The position numbers and the translations under genes are program-made. A stretch of 24,451 nt of DNA, taken from contig DATKTT010000121.1 of the NCBI GenBank assembly GCA_035530955.1, positions 1-24,451 of the forward strand. The letters run 5' to 3'. Position 1 is the first letter of the stretch, and each line of letters begins with the position of its first letter. Shown one piece after another: positions 10,001 to 17,024 of the stretch. Below the pieces are notes generated by a model. The model made no database searches. It was not told the DNA's origin and was given only the letters and a program-made list of their open reading frames with translations. The stretch is from Williamwhitmania sp035530955. Lineage in GTDB: Bacteria > Bacteroidota > Bacteroidia > Bacteroidales > Williamwhitmaniaceae.

Positions 10001-10076
10001 GAACCAACAAGCAGACCTATCCGCAAAATTGGAGAAGAATTTTCAAGCACGATTTGCGCGGTTTATGCAGCAATAG
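7014..10076 (+). CDS. DUF2723 (GT117-type) multi-pass membrane protein, putative glycosyltransferase
   Basis: A 1020-residue inner-membrane protein. The DUF2723 region fills roughly the first 200 residues: a first membrane helix (about 8-26), then an external loop TIEPTASYWDCSEFI with Asp35 and Glu38, then VGHPPGAP (about 48-55). This is the arrangement seen in GT-C fold enzymes, where acidic residues in the first external loop contribute to catalysis. Many further hydrophobic segments run to about residue 620. The rest (about 620-1020) is largely soluble; part near 895-960 has alpha-helical, weakly TPR-like spacing (LADALSAEGKYDSAKAVMNKCMELTP). The family is widespread in Bacteroidota and, to my recollection, is catalogued as glycosyltransferase family 117; transfer of a lipid-linked sugar to protein or glycan is inferred. 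It is a single-gene unit: divergent gene upstream and a strong terminator immediately downstream. Confidence 0.85.
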   Translation: MRQFKLTNIIIGWIVFAIAATTYLLTIEPTASYWDCSEFIATSFKLEVGHPPGAPLFMIMGRIASLFASNPAKVAASINSLTALASGFTILFLFWSITHLAKRLLVKKDEEPTLWQIISIMGAGAVGALAYTYSDTFWFSAVEAEVYGTSSLFTAIVFWAILKWENEADKPRANRWIIFIAYMMGLSIGVHLLSLLTIPALVFVYYFKKFKVTPWGFIGAGAVSFAALAVVLYGIIPWLISFAAGFDLFFVNTLGLPFNSGALFYALLLISLLIWSVYYTHKKGKVIANTIMLVISVIIIGYSSFAMVVIRSIANPPLDENSPDNVFALLHYINRDQYGDTPLVYGQYYNAPALDSKDRTSYIPENGKYKQSYLATDYTFDDRFCTFFPRMYSPQKDHIEEYKSWANIQGKPIDVTYNGKTQTLYCPTFGENLKFFFRYQVGFMYFRYFMWNFAGRQNDVQGTGEPYNGNWLSGINAVDDFRLGPQENLPTGMKNPQTRDVYYLLPLLLGLLGVFYQYNKSKRDFWVVLMLFLLTGLAIILFLNQSPLQPRERDYAYAGSFYAFAIWIGLGILALTEGIKRVIKRPVIAASLATIIGLLAAPTLMAKENWVSHDRSNRYTARDFAYDYLNSCAPNAILFTNGDNDTFPLWYAQEVEGIRTDVRVVNLSLLGTDWYISQMQKQLYGAKPVPFTLPFNKYVQGVNEQLPIVDRGIKGYSNVGDVVNFIASDNAVTKVQTMDGESLDYLPTRNIAVPVDKEKVLKNGTVRPEMASQIDSVLTFTIPTSKKYINKPEMMLLDLLAHFGWDRPIYFVSPASDVNIGIQDYLQLDGFAYRLVPIKTISDQYYNVGRIDVDTLYTRLMKTFHYGGYGNPKTFLDYNNVRTLQVVHLKKNFSRLADALSAEGKYDSAKAVMNKCMELTPTSQIPYDLFTLDNIRSLYLAKETEKANKLVEDLCQTTSDNLAYIMNLTPRFKSLYDTPTQLNLYLCTEAMKIAKENQQADLSAKLEKNFQARFARFMQQ

Positions 10077-10108
10077 AAAAAAAAGTCGGCAATTGCCGAC
10101 TTTTTTTT
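10077..10108 (+). terminator. Intrinsic terminator after the DUF2723 gene
   Basis: Directly after the TAG stop codon, the palindrome GTCGGCAATTGCCGAC (10085-10100) is flanked by eight A's before and eight T's after. It can fold as a GC core of 6 base pairs with an AATT loop, extended by A-T pairs, followed by the U tract. The A tract on the other side makes it able to act in both directions. Confidence 0.92.
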
Positions 10109-10190
10109 GATCTAACTCAACCTTTCTTGGTAGAATTAGTTTAAATTTCGTAGTGAATTAGTTTGCATTAACCAAGCCAAAGAAATCGAT

Positions 10191-11030
10191 ATGGAAAATA
10201 TTTTACTCCGAATTGTTGTTCCTTGGGACTTTACCCCTGTAGCTGAAAACGCATTGAAGTATGCTATAGCTGCATGCAAAGAGAGGGATGCCTATAAGAT
10301 TGACCTTGTTCACGTGGTTTCGCCTGGAGGTCTTTTTGCTAAAGGAAAGTTAACAAAAAAAGAGGCTGAAGAGAGACTCGTGCTGGAAATTGAAAAAGTA
10401 ACCAAAGAGCATGGGATCAAGTTGAATTCCAAAGTTCTTGAAGGTACTATTTTTACAGCCTTAACCGAATATGCCGACGAAACAAAGGCCGATTTCGTTT
10501 TTATGGGAACACATGGAATCAAGGGTGTTCAAAAGTTAACAGGCAGCTGGGCACTAAAGGTCATTGCCGGATCAAATGTTCCCTTCATTGTTGTTCAGGA
10601 TGAACCATCGAGCGGTCATCAACGAGTGTTCGAGCACATTGTTGTTCCTGTGGATTTCAAGCCAGAAAGTAAGGAATTGATGATTAAGGCGGTTAAAACA
10701 GCAATCCATTTTGGATCAAAGATTCATCTTTTCAAGCAAAACTCAACCGACCAGGGGGTGCTTAAGAAGATTAATTCAAATATGCTTTTTGCAAAAAGCC
10801 AAGTGGAGGAGTATCGCATACCATTTGAGCAGCATTTTGCTGCAAAAACAAGTGGCTTTGCTGATGATATTGTAAAGTTAGCACAGGATATCGAGGCTGA
10901 CCTGATACTGGTTATGACCACAAAGAATATCGATTTTAGCGACTACATTTTTGGTGCACAAGAGCAGTACATTATTGCCAATAACGCAAAGTTGCCCGTA
11001 ATGTGCTTCAATCCAAGCATGGTAAGGTAA
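10191..11030 (+). CDS. Universal stress protein with tandem UspA domains
   Basis: Cytoplasmic stress protein of 279 residues with two Usp domains in tandem, a common Bacteroidota form. Domain 1 (about 4-140) begins RIVVPWDFTPVAENALKYA and contains MGTHGIKGVQKLTGSWALKV, the nucleotide-binding glycine loop, with eight residues rather than nine between the second Gly and the GS pair. Domain 2 (about 148-275) begins HIVVPVDFKPESKELMIKAV, but its equivalent of the loop (MTTKNIDFSDYIFGAQEQ) lacks the GxxG...GS pattern, so it probably does not bind ATP the same way. The first ATG after a 114-base gap containing the previous gene's terminator was chosen; MENILLRIVVP places the first strand at the expected position. 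It is flanked by terminators on both sides, so it is probably transcribed alone. Confidence 0.92.
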   Translation: MENILLRIVVPWDFTPVAENALKYAIAACKERDAYKIDLVHVVSPGGLFAKGKLTKKEAEERLVLEIEKVTKEHGIKLNSKVLEGTIFTALTEYADETKADFVFMGTHGIKGVQKLTGSWALKVIAGSNVPFIVVQDEPSSGHQRVFEHIVVPVDFKPESKELMIKAVKTAIHFGSKIHLFKQNSTDQGVLKKINSNMLFAKSQVEEYRIPFEQHFAAKTSGFADDIVKLAQDIEADLILVMTTKNIDFSDYIFGAQEQYIIANNAKLPVMCFNPSMVR

Positions 11031-11060
11031 ACATTCCCACCTTGGAAACATGCGCAAGAG

Positions 11061-11090
11061 AAAAGGCTGCCGATTGGCAGCCTTTTTTTT
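11061..11090. terminator. Bidirectional intrinsic terminator between convergent genes
   Basis: AAAAGGCTGCC (11061-11071), loop GATT, then GGCAGCCTTTT (11076-11086) and further T's to 11090. The 11-pair stem with a T tract on one side and an A tract on the other sits between the plus-strand usp gene ending at 11030 and the minus-strand gene ending at 11109, so it can serve both. Confidence 0.93.
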
Positions 11091-11108
11091 CTAAAATACC
11101 AGGGATTG

Positions 11109-11813
11109 TTACTTCTCAATACGTCCCAATTGTTCGTTAAATATTTTTTGTATTTCAACCAACCGTTCCACATTGCATCCAGCCTCAAAAATTCGAACTC
11201 CTTCAACAATGCCCTTTTTCCGATGAAAAACAGCTAGAGCGGCATCAAAATTATTGTTTTGCAAATTATTCTTCACCATTCGATAAAGCAAAACAAACTC
11301 ATCCATCGAAAGCTCTCTCTGTAGTTCAATATATCGTTCGTTCACCTCATCATGATCTTTGTAGATGCCGGGGGCTAACTCTTCTAATATAAAATACTTA
11401 TGGATGGTGATGGTGGCCGATTCAGAGATCCGCCGCGGTTTACGAAACGTTATTCCCTCCTCCACAAAAAGGCGCATTAGCTCGGGAATCAGACTAAAGT
11501 TCTTCAAATATTTTATTCGAATGCCAAAATAAATATCTGAATATATAATTAGCTGACAAGGAGTAGCGTCATAGCTCTGTTTGAATTTTTCCTCAACCAC
11601 CTGATTTTTTCGAATCAGTGTTTCTAGATCTATTTTATCCTTAGTAATGAAGAATAGCGTCCTTGGTTTTTCAAAATCGGCGTCAAACTGGCTATGGTAT
11701 CCAGGATAGGGGTGGCTGTTTTCTAGTACCAACCAATCGGAAACGTTCAAACTTTCAACATTTTCAATTTTAGTAAGTGTCCCTATCGTCTCAATAATTA
11801 CTCGTGTATCCAT
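11109..11813 (-). CDS. Uncharacterised 234-residue protein
   Basis: I do not recognise this protein. It is 234 residues, with no signal peptide and no membrane segment, so it is probably cytoplasmic. The N-terminal part (about 1-60) has short strands ending in a His/Tyr/Pro-rich stretch (ENSHPYPGYHSQFD). The middle (about 60-125) reads as alternating strands and helices (LFFITKDKIDLETLIRK, CQLIIYSDIYFGIRI). The C-terminal half is mostly helical with many Glu/Leu/Arg, including a region near 165-200 (YRMVKNNLQNNNFDAALAVFHRKK) with helix-hairpin character. No catalytic motif or metal-binding cluster stands out; only two cysteines. It lies 58 bases downstream of mnmH on the same strand and ends at the shared terminator, so it is probably the last gene of the rsgA-AIM24-mnmH unit. 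No exact promoter element was found in the 58-base gap. Confidence 0.75.
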   Translation of the reverse strand: MDTRVIIETIGTLTKIENVESLNVSDWLVLENSHPYPGYHSQFDADFEKPRTLFFITKDKIDLETLIRKNQVVEEKFKQSYDATPCQLIIYSDIYFGIRIKYLKNFSLIPELMRLFVEEGITFRKPRRISESATITIHKYFILEELAPGIYKDHDEVNERYIELQRELSMDEFVLLYRMVKNNLQNNNFDAALAVFHRKKGIVEGVRIFEAGCNVERLVEIQKIFNEQLGRIEK

Positions 11814-11871
11814 TTTTCAAAGTTTTTCAAAAGATACGAGAAGAAATGAAGCAAGTCAATAGCAGATCAAA

Positions 11872-12912
11872 TTACCAGACTTCTTTTTTAGATTTTAGCA
11901 ACCCTAAAGCCAGAAGAGCATTCTGCTTTGCATCGCGACAAGGTTGAGAGATGCTAAAAACCATAGCAGGGTTTCTTTTTTCCAAGCCATATCCATATGC
12001 CTTGTCATAATACTTTAACGTAAGGCCAACGGCCCCATTAAGGTCGCCTGCATTCACAGCCAAAACCGCTTCGTTTACACTGTTGCCACCTAACCTTTTC
12101 GATAGTTTATTGATACACCCAATAAGCTCTTCTGCGGTAAAGCATCCATAATCCTCCACTAGCCGTTCAGTCCTAACATCCACGGGTACATTGAGCACTA
12201 TGCTTGGTGCTAAGGTCATTTGCAGAAACAAAGAGTTAGGAATAAAAACAGTCCCTATACTCATACTCTCATCCTCTAACCAAATTGGCCTACCAGGATC
12301 GCAGGTGTAGAGCTGCTCAAAGAGAAGGTTCTCAAACATTTCTGTTGATGGCTGCACATCTTGCCCAAGTGAGCCAAAGGCACTTCCCTTATGATTTGCT
12401 ATACCCTCAAGGTCAATCACCTGCTCACCCAAATCGCGAAGATGCTGCAAAACCGCTGTCTTACCACTTCCGGTTGGGCCACTTAAAATAACAATCTTCC
12501 ACTTTCTGGAAAAATATTCCTGACAAAGCCTTCTATACGACTTATACCCTCCACGAAGAGTAGCAACATTAAAGCCGGCAGTCGCCAAAAGCCATGCCAC
12601 GCTCGAGCTTCGCATTCCTCCCCGCCAACAGTGGACTAAAATATCTCTTCCTTGGCTGTCCCGTCTCACCAACCGAACAAATCGGGCAAGCTTTGGACCA
12701 ACGAACTTTAAGCCAAGCTCAACCGCCTCCTCCTTACCCCTTTTTGTATAGGTTGTTCCTACCAGCGCCCGCTCCTTGTCGTCAAAAAGGGGAAGATTTA
12801 GCGCACCGGGTATGCAAGCGCGAGAATACTCACCAGGCGAACGAACGTCAAAAATTGCTTTTCTAGAACGTTGCTTAATAAAATCATCAATGCTGAGTGA
12901 TGGTATTGCCAT
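11872..12912 (-). CDS. mnmH: tRNA 2-selenouridine synthase (MnmH/SelU)
   Basis: Cytoplasmic enzyme that replaces sulfur by selenium in 2-thiouridine at wobble position 34 of certain tRNAs, using selenophosphate and passing through an S-geranyl intermediate. The 346 residues contain an N-terminal rhodanese domain (about 1-130) with FDVRSPGEYSRACIPGA and the active-site loop HCWRGGMRS (Cys95), followed by a P-loop domain starting with GPTGSGKT (145-152). The linker LRGGYKSYRR between them is also typical of the family, as is the overall length. The start at 12912 leaves one base after the stop of the AIM24-family gene, so translation is likely coupled. Activity requires selenophosphate synthetase (SelD), which is not in this window and would have to be encoded elsewhere. 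Confidence 0.95.
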   Translation of the reverse strand: MAIPSLSIDDFIKQRSRKAIFDVRSPGEYSRACIPGALNLPLFDDKERALVGTTYTKRGKEEAVELGLKFVGPKLARFVRLVRRDSQGRDILVHCWRGGMRSSSVAWLLATAGFNVATLRGGYKSYRRLCQEYFSRKWKIVILSGPTGSGKTAVLQHLRDLGEQVIDLEGIANHKGSAFGSLGQDVQPSTEMFENLLFEQLYTCDPGRPIWLEDESMSIGTVFIPNSLFLQMTLAPSIVLNVPVDVRTERLVEDYGCFTAEELIGCINKLSKRLGGNSVNEAVLAVNAGDLNGAVGLTLKYYDKAYGYGLEKRNPAMVFSISQPCRDAKQNALLALGLLKSKKEVW

Positions 12913-12913
12913 G

Positions 12914-13681
12914 CTAATCTTCTAAAAAGTTTCCCAAAAGAGAGGATGCCTCCTTTCCAGAATTCTTACCATATGGAGCAATTGCTCGTATCAACCTTCG
13001 TATAGGCATGGATTGCAGCCAAACTTTTCCTGTCCCCGACAAGGTTGCAAGAAACAATCCCTCCCCGCCAAACATCATGGTTTTTAGGCTACCAACCGAT
13101 TCAACATTAAAATCGATACCCGGCTGAAAGGCAACAATACATCCAGTGTCTATTCTTAGAGTTTCGTTATTAAGCGTTTTTTCAATGAGCGTACCACCTG
13201 CATGCATAAAAGCCAAGCCATCACCCTGCAGCTTTTGAAGAATAAAACCTTCCCCGCCAACCAAACCTGCCCCAATACGCTTGTTAAATGTTATGGTAAC
13301 CTTTGTGCCCAAAGCAGCACAGAGGAAACCATCCTTTTGAACAATTATTTCACCGCCTAGGGCTGCAAGATTAAGTGGAACAATCGTTCCGGGGTAAGGT
13401 GCAGAAAAAGCAACTTTCTTCTTTCCAAACCCACTGTTTGTAAAATGAGTTAGAAAAAGTGAAGCCCCAGTGAGCACGCGAGCGCCTGCAGAAAAGAGCT
13501 TGCCCATTAACCCCTGTGAAGGTTCAGAGCCATCCCCCAAACGCGTTTCAAAATTGATACCAGCTTCCATATACAGCATGGCACCCGCTTCGGCTATAAC
13601 GGTTTCCATTGGATCGAGCTCTATCTCCACTAACTGAACATCGTTACCAACAATCTTATAGTCAATCTCATGTGATTTCAT
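12914..13681 (-). CDS. AIM24 / TIGR00266 family protein
   Basis: A 255-residue protein of the AIM24 family (bacterial TIGR00266 type), named for mitochondrial AIM24 in yeast. The bacterial role is not firmly known. The sequence is rich in short beta strands and glycines, as expected for this beta-sandwich fold: VEIELDPMETVIAEAGAMLYM near the N-terminus, then GASLFLTHFTNSG, PGTIVPLNL, GGEIIVQKDGFLCAA, GEGFILQKLQGDGLAFMHAGGT and FGGEGLFLATLSG. These repeated 'G-G-E-G-x-x-x' motifs mark the family. There is no signal peptide. It sits 12 bases after rsgA and 1 base before mnmH, so it belongs to their transcript. The context (ribosome GTPase and tRNA modification) does not by itself assign a function. 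Confidence 0.9.
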   Translation of the reverse strand: MKSHEIDYKIVGNDVQLVEIELDPMETVIAEAGAMLYMEAGINFETRLGDGSEPSQGLMGKLFSAGARVLTGASLFLTHFTNSGFGKKKVAFSAPYPGTIVPLNLAALGGEIIVQKDGFLCAALGTKVTITFNKRIGAGLVGGEGFILQKLQGDGLAFMHAGGTLIEKTLNNETLRIDTGCIVAFQPGIDFNVESVGSLKTMMFGGEGLFLATLSGTGKVWLQSMPIRRLIRAIAPYGKNSGKEASSLLGNFLED

Positions 13682-13693
13682 AGGACAAATAAA

Positions 13694-14635
13694 TTAAAAT
13701 GGATTCCGATATTTCTCGTCACCATCGCTTAAAATATTGATATAGCTGCCGTAGCGTGACATGCTAATTTCACCAGACTCAACCGCTGCAATAACCAAGC
13801 ATCCCGGCTCGTGGGTATGAGTGCAGTTAGAAAACCTGCAGCCATCGGCAAATTTAAAGATATCTGGAAAGTAGTGTGAAAGCTCCTCTGCTGAAATATC
13901 AACAATACCAAATCCTTTAATTCCTGGAGTATCAATTATAAACCCACCAAATTCCAACGCGACCATCTCATAAAAGGTTGTGGTATGCTTACCTTTAAGG
14001 TGATACAGTGAAATATCACCTGTTCTTAGCGAAAAGTGGGGGTCGATGGCATTAATAAGCGTTGATTTACCTACACCTGAATTTCCTGAGAAAACAGTAA
14101 TTTTATCCTTTAATTTTTCTTTTAGGTTATCTATGCCAATTCCCTTTTTAGCAGATGTTTCAATAACATCGTACCCTGCTTTTGTATAGATATTTTTATA
14201 GCTAAGTAATTCATCCTGCAGTTCCCCGTCGAACAGGTCAACTTTATTGAGAACTATTGAGGTAGGAATACGGTATGCCTCTGCAGTAAGAAGGAATCGG
14301 TCAATAAATTCAAGTGGAGTTTTAGGAAACTCTGGGGTCACAATCAAAAACGCATGGTCAAGGTTGGCTGCAAGAATGTGTGCCTCATGCGAAAGATTTG
14401 ATGATTTTCGAATAATATAGTTCTTCCGCTCCTTTACCTCCATAATTAGGCCTACCGATTCCTCAACCGTAAAGTAAACCCTGTCGCCAACAGCAATAGG
14501 GTTTGTCGTTTTAATGTCCTTCAGACGCAACTTACCTCTAACTTTACAGTGTATCACCTCTCCACCCTCGGCAAGCACCTCGTACCAACTCCCTGTGCTT
14601 TTCATCACCAACCCCTCTTGCTTTGCCTGTCCCAT
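13694..14635 (-). CDS. rsgA: Ribosome small-subunit maturation GTPase RsgA
   Basis: Circularly permuted GTPase that binds the 30S subunit late in assembly and helps release maturation factors from the decoding region. The 313 residues follow the family order: N-terminal OB domain (about 10-75, YEVLAEGGEVIHCKVRGKLR), then the permuted G motifs NKVD (130-133), GNSGVGKS (184-191) and DTPG (235-238), with KGKHTTT as switch I. A C-terminal zinc region has Cys266, Cys271, His273 and Cys279 in CRFSNCTHTHEPGC. The family is usually about 300-350 residues. Met11 is an alternative start that would remove MGQAKQEGLV; I kept the upstream ATG because it lies close behind the promoter-like element at 14653-14660. 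It is the first gene of the unit that continues into the AIM24-family gene and mnmH. Confidence 0.96.
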   Translation of the reverse strand: MGQAKQEGLVMKSTGSWYEVLAEGGEVIHCKVRGKLRLKDIKTTNPIAVGDRVYFTVEESVGLIMEVKERKNYIIRKSSNLSHEAHILAANLDHAFLIVTPEFPKTPLEFIDRFLLTAEAYRIPTSIVLNKVDLFDGELQDELLSYKNIYTKAGYDVIETSAKKGIGIDNLKEKLKDKITVFSGNSGVGKSTLINAIDPHFSLRTGDISLYHLKGKHTTTFYEMVALEFGGFIIDTPGIKGFGIVDISAEELSHYFPDIFKFADGCRFSNCTHTHEPGCLVIAAVESGEISMSRYGSYINILSDGDEKYRNPF

Positions 14636-14652
14636 AAAAAATTCTTATAACG

Positions 14653-14660
14653 CAAATATA
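14653..14660 (-). promoter_or_regulatory. Bacteroidota -7 promoter element upstream of rsgA
   Basis: On the minus strand this reads TATATTTG, a perfect match to the Bacteroidota TAnnTTTG element. It lies 17 bases upstream of the rsgA start, predicting a very short leader. A weak -33-like TTTC lies near 14678-14681. Confidence 0.6.
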
Positions 14661-14772
14661 ATTGTTTTCACCTCGAAGAAATGCTTTTATCCATGATTGC
14701 ACTATCCACCAACACAATCGCTGTCACGCATAAATTATATTTAGGTTAGTGCCCTGTGAAAGAGCAATTTGC

Positions 14773-15699
14773 TTAGGCTATTTCCTTAAGCGGTTTAAAC
14801 CCATTCCCTAATATTTCCGTTGCATCGAGAACGGTAATAAATGCCGTGTTATCGACCTCTCGAATGTAATCGGTTAGCATTGACAACTCCCGTCGGTTGA
14901 CAACCGTGTAAATAATTTTTTTCTCCTCCTTTTTGTATAGCCCCACACCCGGTATATAGGTTCCCCCACGATTAATGTCAAAAAGAATCTTTTCGCGAAT
15001 CTCTTCGTGCTTATCTGAAACAATCAACATGCACTTTTCTGCACTAATACCAGCCAATACGGTGTCTATCACTTTCCCCGTAACAAAAATGGTAATCCAG
15101 GAATAGAGTGGAATTCTCCAGTCACGGAAAACAGCGAGTCCAAATATTACAATGATTGAATCCACCGTCATCAGGAGCTGTCCGAGCGGCATTTTGGTAT
15201 ACTTCTCCAGTATCATTGCAATGATATCGGAGCCGCCGGATGTAGCCTTTGATTTAAAAATAAGCCCAAGCCCAAAGCCTATAAGAATGCCACCAAAGAT
15301 ACTCGACAGAAGCGGGTCCACATCGCTATTGGCAATTAGTGGGCGTACGGTGAGCCAGCTGTAGTCCATAAACACCATGCAGAGCACAAAGCCCACTATG
15401 GTTTTTACGCCAAACTTTGGTCCAAGCACCCTAATTCCTATAATGGTAAGCGGAATATTTAACAAAAAGCCCAAGGTGCCGATGGGGAACCCTCCATTTT
15501 CTGCACCAAGATCTGGAAACATTCCCGCGGTAAGGTAATTCACCGCAATACCAATGCCGTAAACTCCTCCAGGGACAATGTGGTGGGGGGAAATAAAGTA
15601 ATTGAAACCCACCGACATTATGAAGCAACCCAATACAATAAGGCCGTATGCCTTAAACCATCGCTTTGAGAAAAGCTTCTCCTTTGTAACGTAAGTCAT
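14773..15699 (-). CDS. YitT-family membrane protein (DUF161 + DUF2179)
   Basis: Inner-membrane protein of 308 residues. The N-terminal two thirds hold about six hydrophobic segments (AYGLIVLGCFIMSVGF, GTLGFLLNIPLTIIGI, TIVGFVLCMVFMDY, FGGILIGFGLGLIF, TVDSIIVIFGLAVF, SWITIFVTGKVIDTVLAGI). The family signatures are visible: FNYFISPHHIVPGGVYGI near 28-45 and SKATSGGSDIIAMIL near 150-165. The last 90 residues form the soluble DUF2179 domain (CMLIVSDKHEEIREKILFDINRGGTYIPGVGLY ... YTVVNRREL), which resembles PII-like ligand-binding domains. The substrate is unknown. It follows the U32 gene by 49 bases with no visible promoter or terminator between, so they are probably co-transcribed. Confidence 0.93.
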   Translation of the reverse strand: MTYVTKEKLFSKRWFKAYGLIVLGCFIMSVGFNYFISPHHIVPGGVYGIGIAVNYLTAGMFPDLGAENGGFPIGTLGFLLNIPLTIIGIRVLGPKFGVKTIVGFVLCMVFMDYSWLTVRPLIANSDVDPLLSSIFGGILIGFGLGLIFKSKATSGGSDIIAMILEKYTKMPLGQLLMTVDSIIVIFGLAVFRDWRIPLYSWITIFVTGKVIDTVLAGISAEKCMLIVSDKHEEIREKILFDINRGGTYIPGVGLYKKEEKKIIYTVVNRRELSMLTDYIREVDNTAFITVLDATEILGNGFKPLKEIA

Positions 15700-15748
15700 A
15701 AAAAGCTAGTTTATTGATATTTTTACTACAACAGAGTCCTGATTAAAG

Positions 15749-17008
15749 TCAAACACCAGTGGAATCGGACGGCACCAGTTTATAAAGACGGTCGGCACGA
15801 CGAACGGGCATTGCCACCTTAACAGAAAAAACATCACCTTTTCCAGCAGAATTGATGGCTCCATCATTCCCATGAATTTCTGTAGCAGTGCCTTCAACCA
15901 CCCCTGTGGTTGGTCCAATAATTATAAAATCATCGCCCTTCTTAAAGTAGTCGCTTTCCACCAAAAGTTCCGCTACTCCAATATTAGAAAAGTAATTTAC
16001 GACCCTTGCAACATATACTTTTCGCGTTGTGGCCTTGGAGCCGTATGAGTCGTTCCATTCTCCCAACTTTTGGCCAAGATAGTAGCCTTCCCAAAAGCCC
16101 CGATTAAAAACTTTGCCGAGACGAACCATCCAGCCGTCAACCAGCTCCTGACCAAATGAGCCATTAGCAACAGCATTAATGGCTTCATCGTAGCAGCGAA
16201 CCACCGTTTTTACATAATCAGCAGAACGAGCGCGTCCTTCAATTTTCAAAACACCAACACCAGCGCTAATCATTTTATCCACAAACCCTATCGTGCATAA
16301 GTCTTTAGGGGACATTATATATTCGTTGTCAATCTCAAGTTGATACCCACTTTCCTTTTCAGTGACGGTGTATGCCTTTCTACAAGTTTGCTGACAGGCT
16401 CCACGGTTGGCAGACGAGTTTTTCTCGTGAAGGCTCATGTAGCATTTACCAGAAATGGCCATGCACAATGCTCCGTGAGCAAACATTTCAATCTTAATTT
16501 GCCGGCCCGAGGGACCCTTAATGTTTTGAAGTGAAATTTGGCGAGATATTTCAGCCACCTGCGTTAGGTTCAACTCACGGGCAAGCACCGCGACATCTGC
16601 CCAATCAGAATAAAACCTTAACGATTCAGAATTGCTAATACTTAGCTGGGTAGAAAGATGAACCTCAACGCCCACCTTTCGAGCATAGGAGATAGCAGCT
16701 TGATCGCTAACAATAACGGCAGAAACACCAGCCACGGCAGCCGCGTCTATAACCTGCTTCATAAGAGGCAACTCCTGCTCGTATACAATAGTATTTACCG
16801 TTAAATAGGACCTCACGCCGTGGTCGCGACAAGTAAGAACAACGTCAGGTAGCTCATCCAACGAAAAGTTATTGGCTGAACGCGATCTCATGTTTAACAC
16901 ATCAACTCCAAAATAAACTGAATTAGCTCCACCTTGGATGGCTGCCAGCAAGCACTCCCGGTTACCCACAGGTGCCATCAACTCTATATCGTTCCTTTGA
17001 AATAACAT
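15749..17008 (-). CDS. Peptidase U32 family protein, probable tRNA/rRNA hydroxylation enzyme (TrhP/RlhA type)
   Basis: A 419-residue member of the U32 family. Although named as a peptidase, well-studied bacterial members are prephenate-dependent RNA hydroxylation proteins: E. coli TrhP (YegQ) makes 5-hydroxyuridine at tRNA wobble position 34, and RlhA acts on 23S rRNA. The TIM-barrel core begins ELMAPVGNRECLLAAIQGGANSVYFG. The cluster-binding cysteines are present: HGALC (Cys182), GKC (Cys189), GAC (Cys205) and QTC (Cys209). SPKDLCTIGFVDKMI and LKIEGRARSADYV are further signatures. The C-terminal 90 residues (VYVARVVNYFSNIGVAEL ... GDVFSVKVA) form the small beta-barrel of the U32_C type. Length and this C-terminal domain favour the TrhP group over shorter U32 members, but I cannot separate TrhP from RlhA without a tree. 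It leads the unit that continues into the yitT-like gene. Confidence 0.9.
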   Translation of the reverse strand: MLFQRNDIELMAPVGNRECLLAAIQGGANSVYFGVDVLNMRSRSANNFSLDELPDVVLTCRDHGVRSYLTVNTIVYEQELPLMKQVIDAAAVAGVSAVIVSDQAAISYARKVGVEVHLSTQLSISNSESLRFYSDWADVAVLARELNLTQVAEISRQISLQNIKGPSGRQIKIEMFAHGALCMAISGKCYMSLHEKNSSANRGACQQTCRKAYTVTEKESGYQLEIDNEYIMSPKDLCTIGFVDKMISAGVGVLKIEGRARSADYVKTVVRCYDEAINAVANGSFGQELVDGWMVRLGKVFNRGFWEGYYLGQKLGEWNDSYGSKATTRKVYVARVVNYFSNIGVAELLVESDYFKKGDDFIIIGPTTGVVEGTATEIHGNDGAINSAGKGDVFSVKVAMPVRRADRLYKLVPSDSTGV

Positions 17009-17024
17009 ACCACAGAATTTTGGG

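Noticed and set aside
12285..12866. Plus-strand open frames of 68 and 90 codons opposite mnmH
   Set aside because: They are antisense shadows of a clearly coding gene, with low-complexity translations and no start context.
14763..14773. Small inverted repeat AGCAA-T-TTGCT at the end of the yitT-like gene, considered as a terminator
   Set aside because: The stem is only 5 base pairs with a one-base loop and no T tract, so it cannot fold as an intrinsic terminator.
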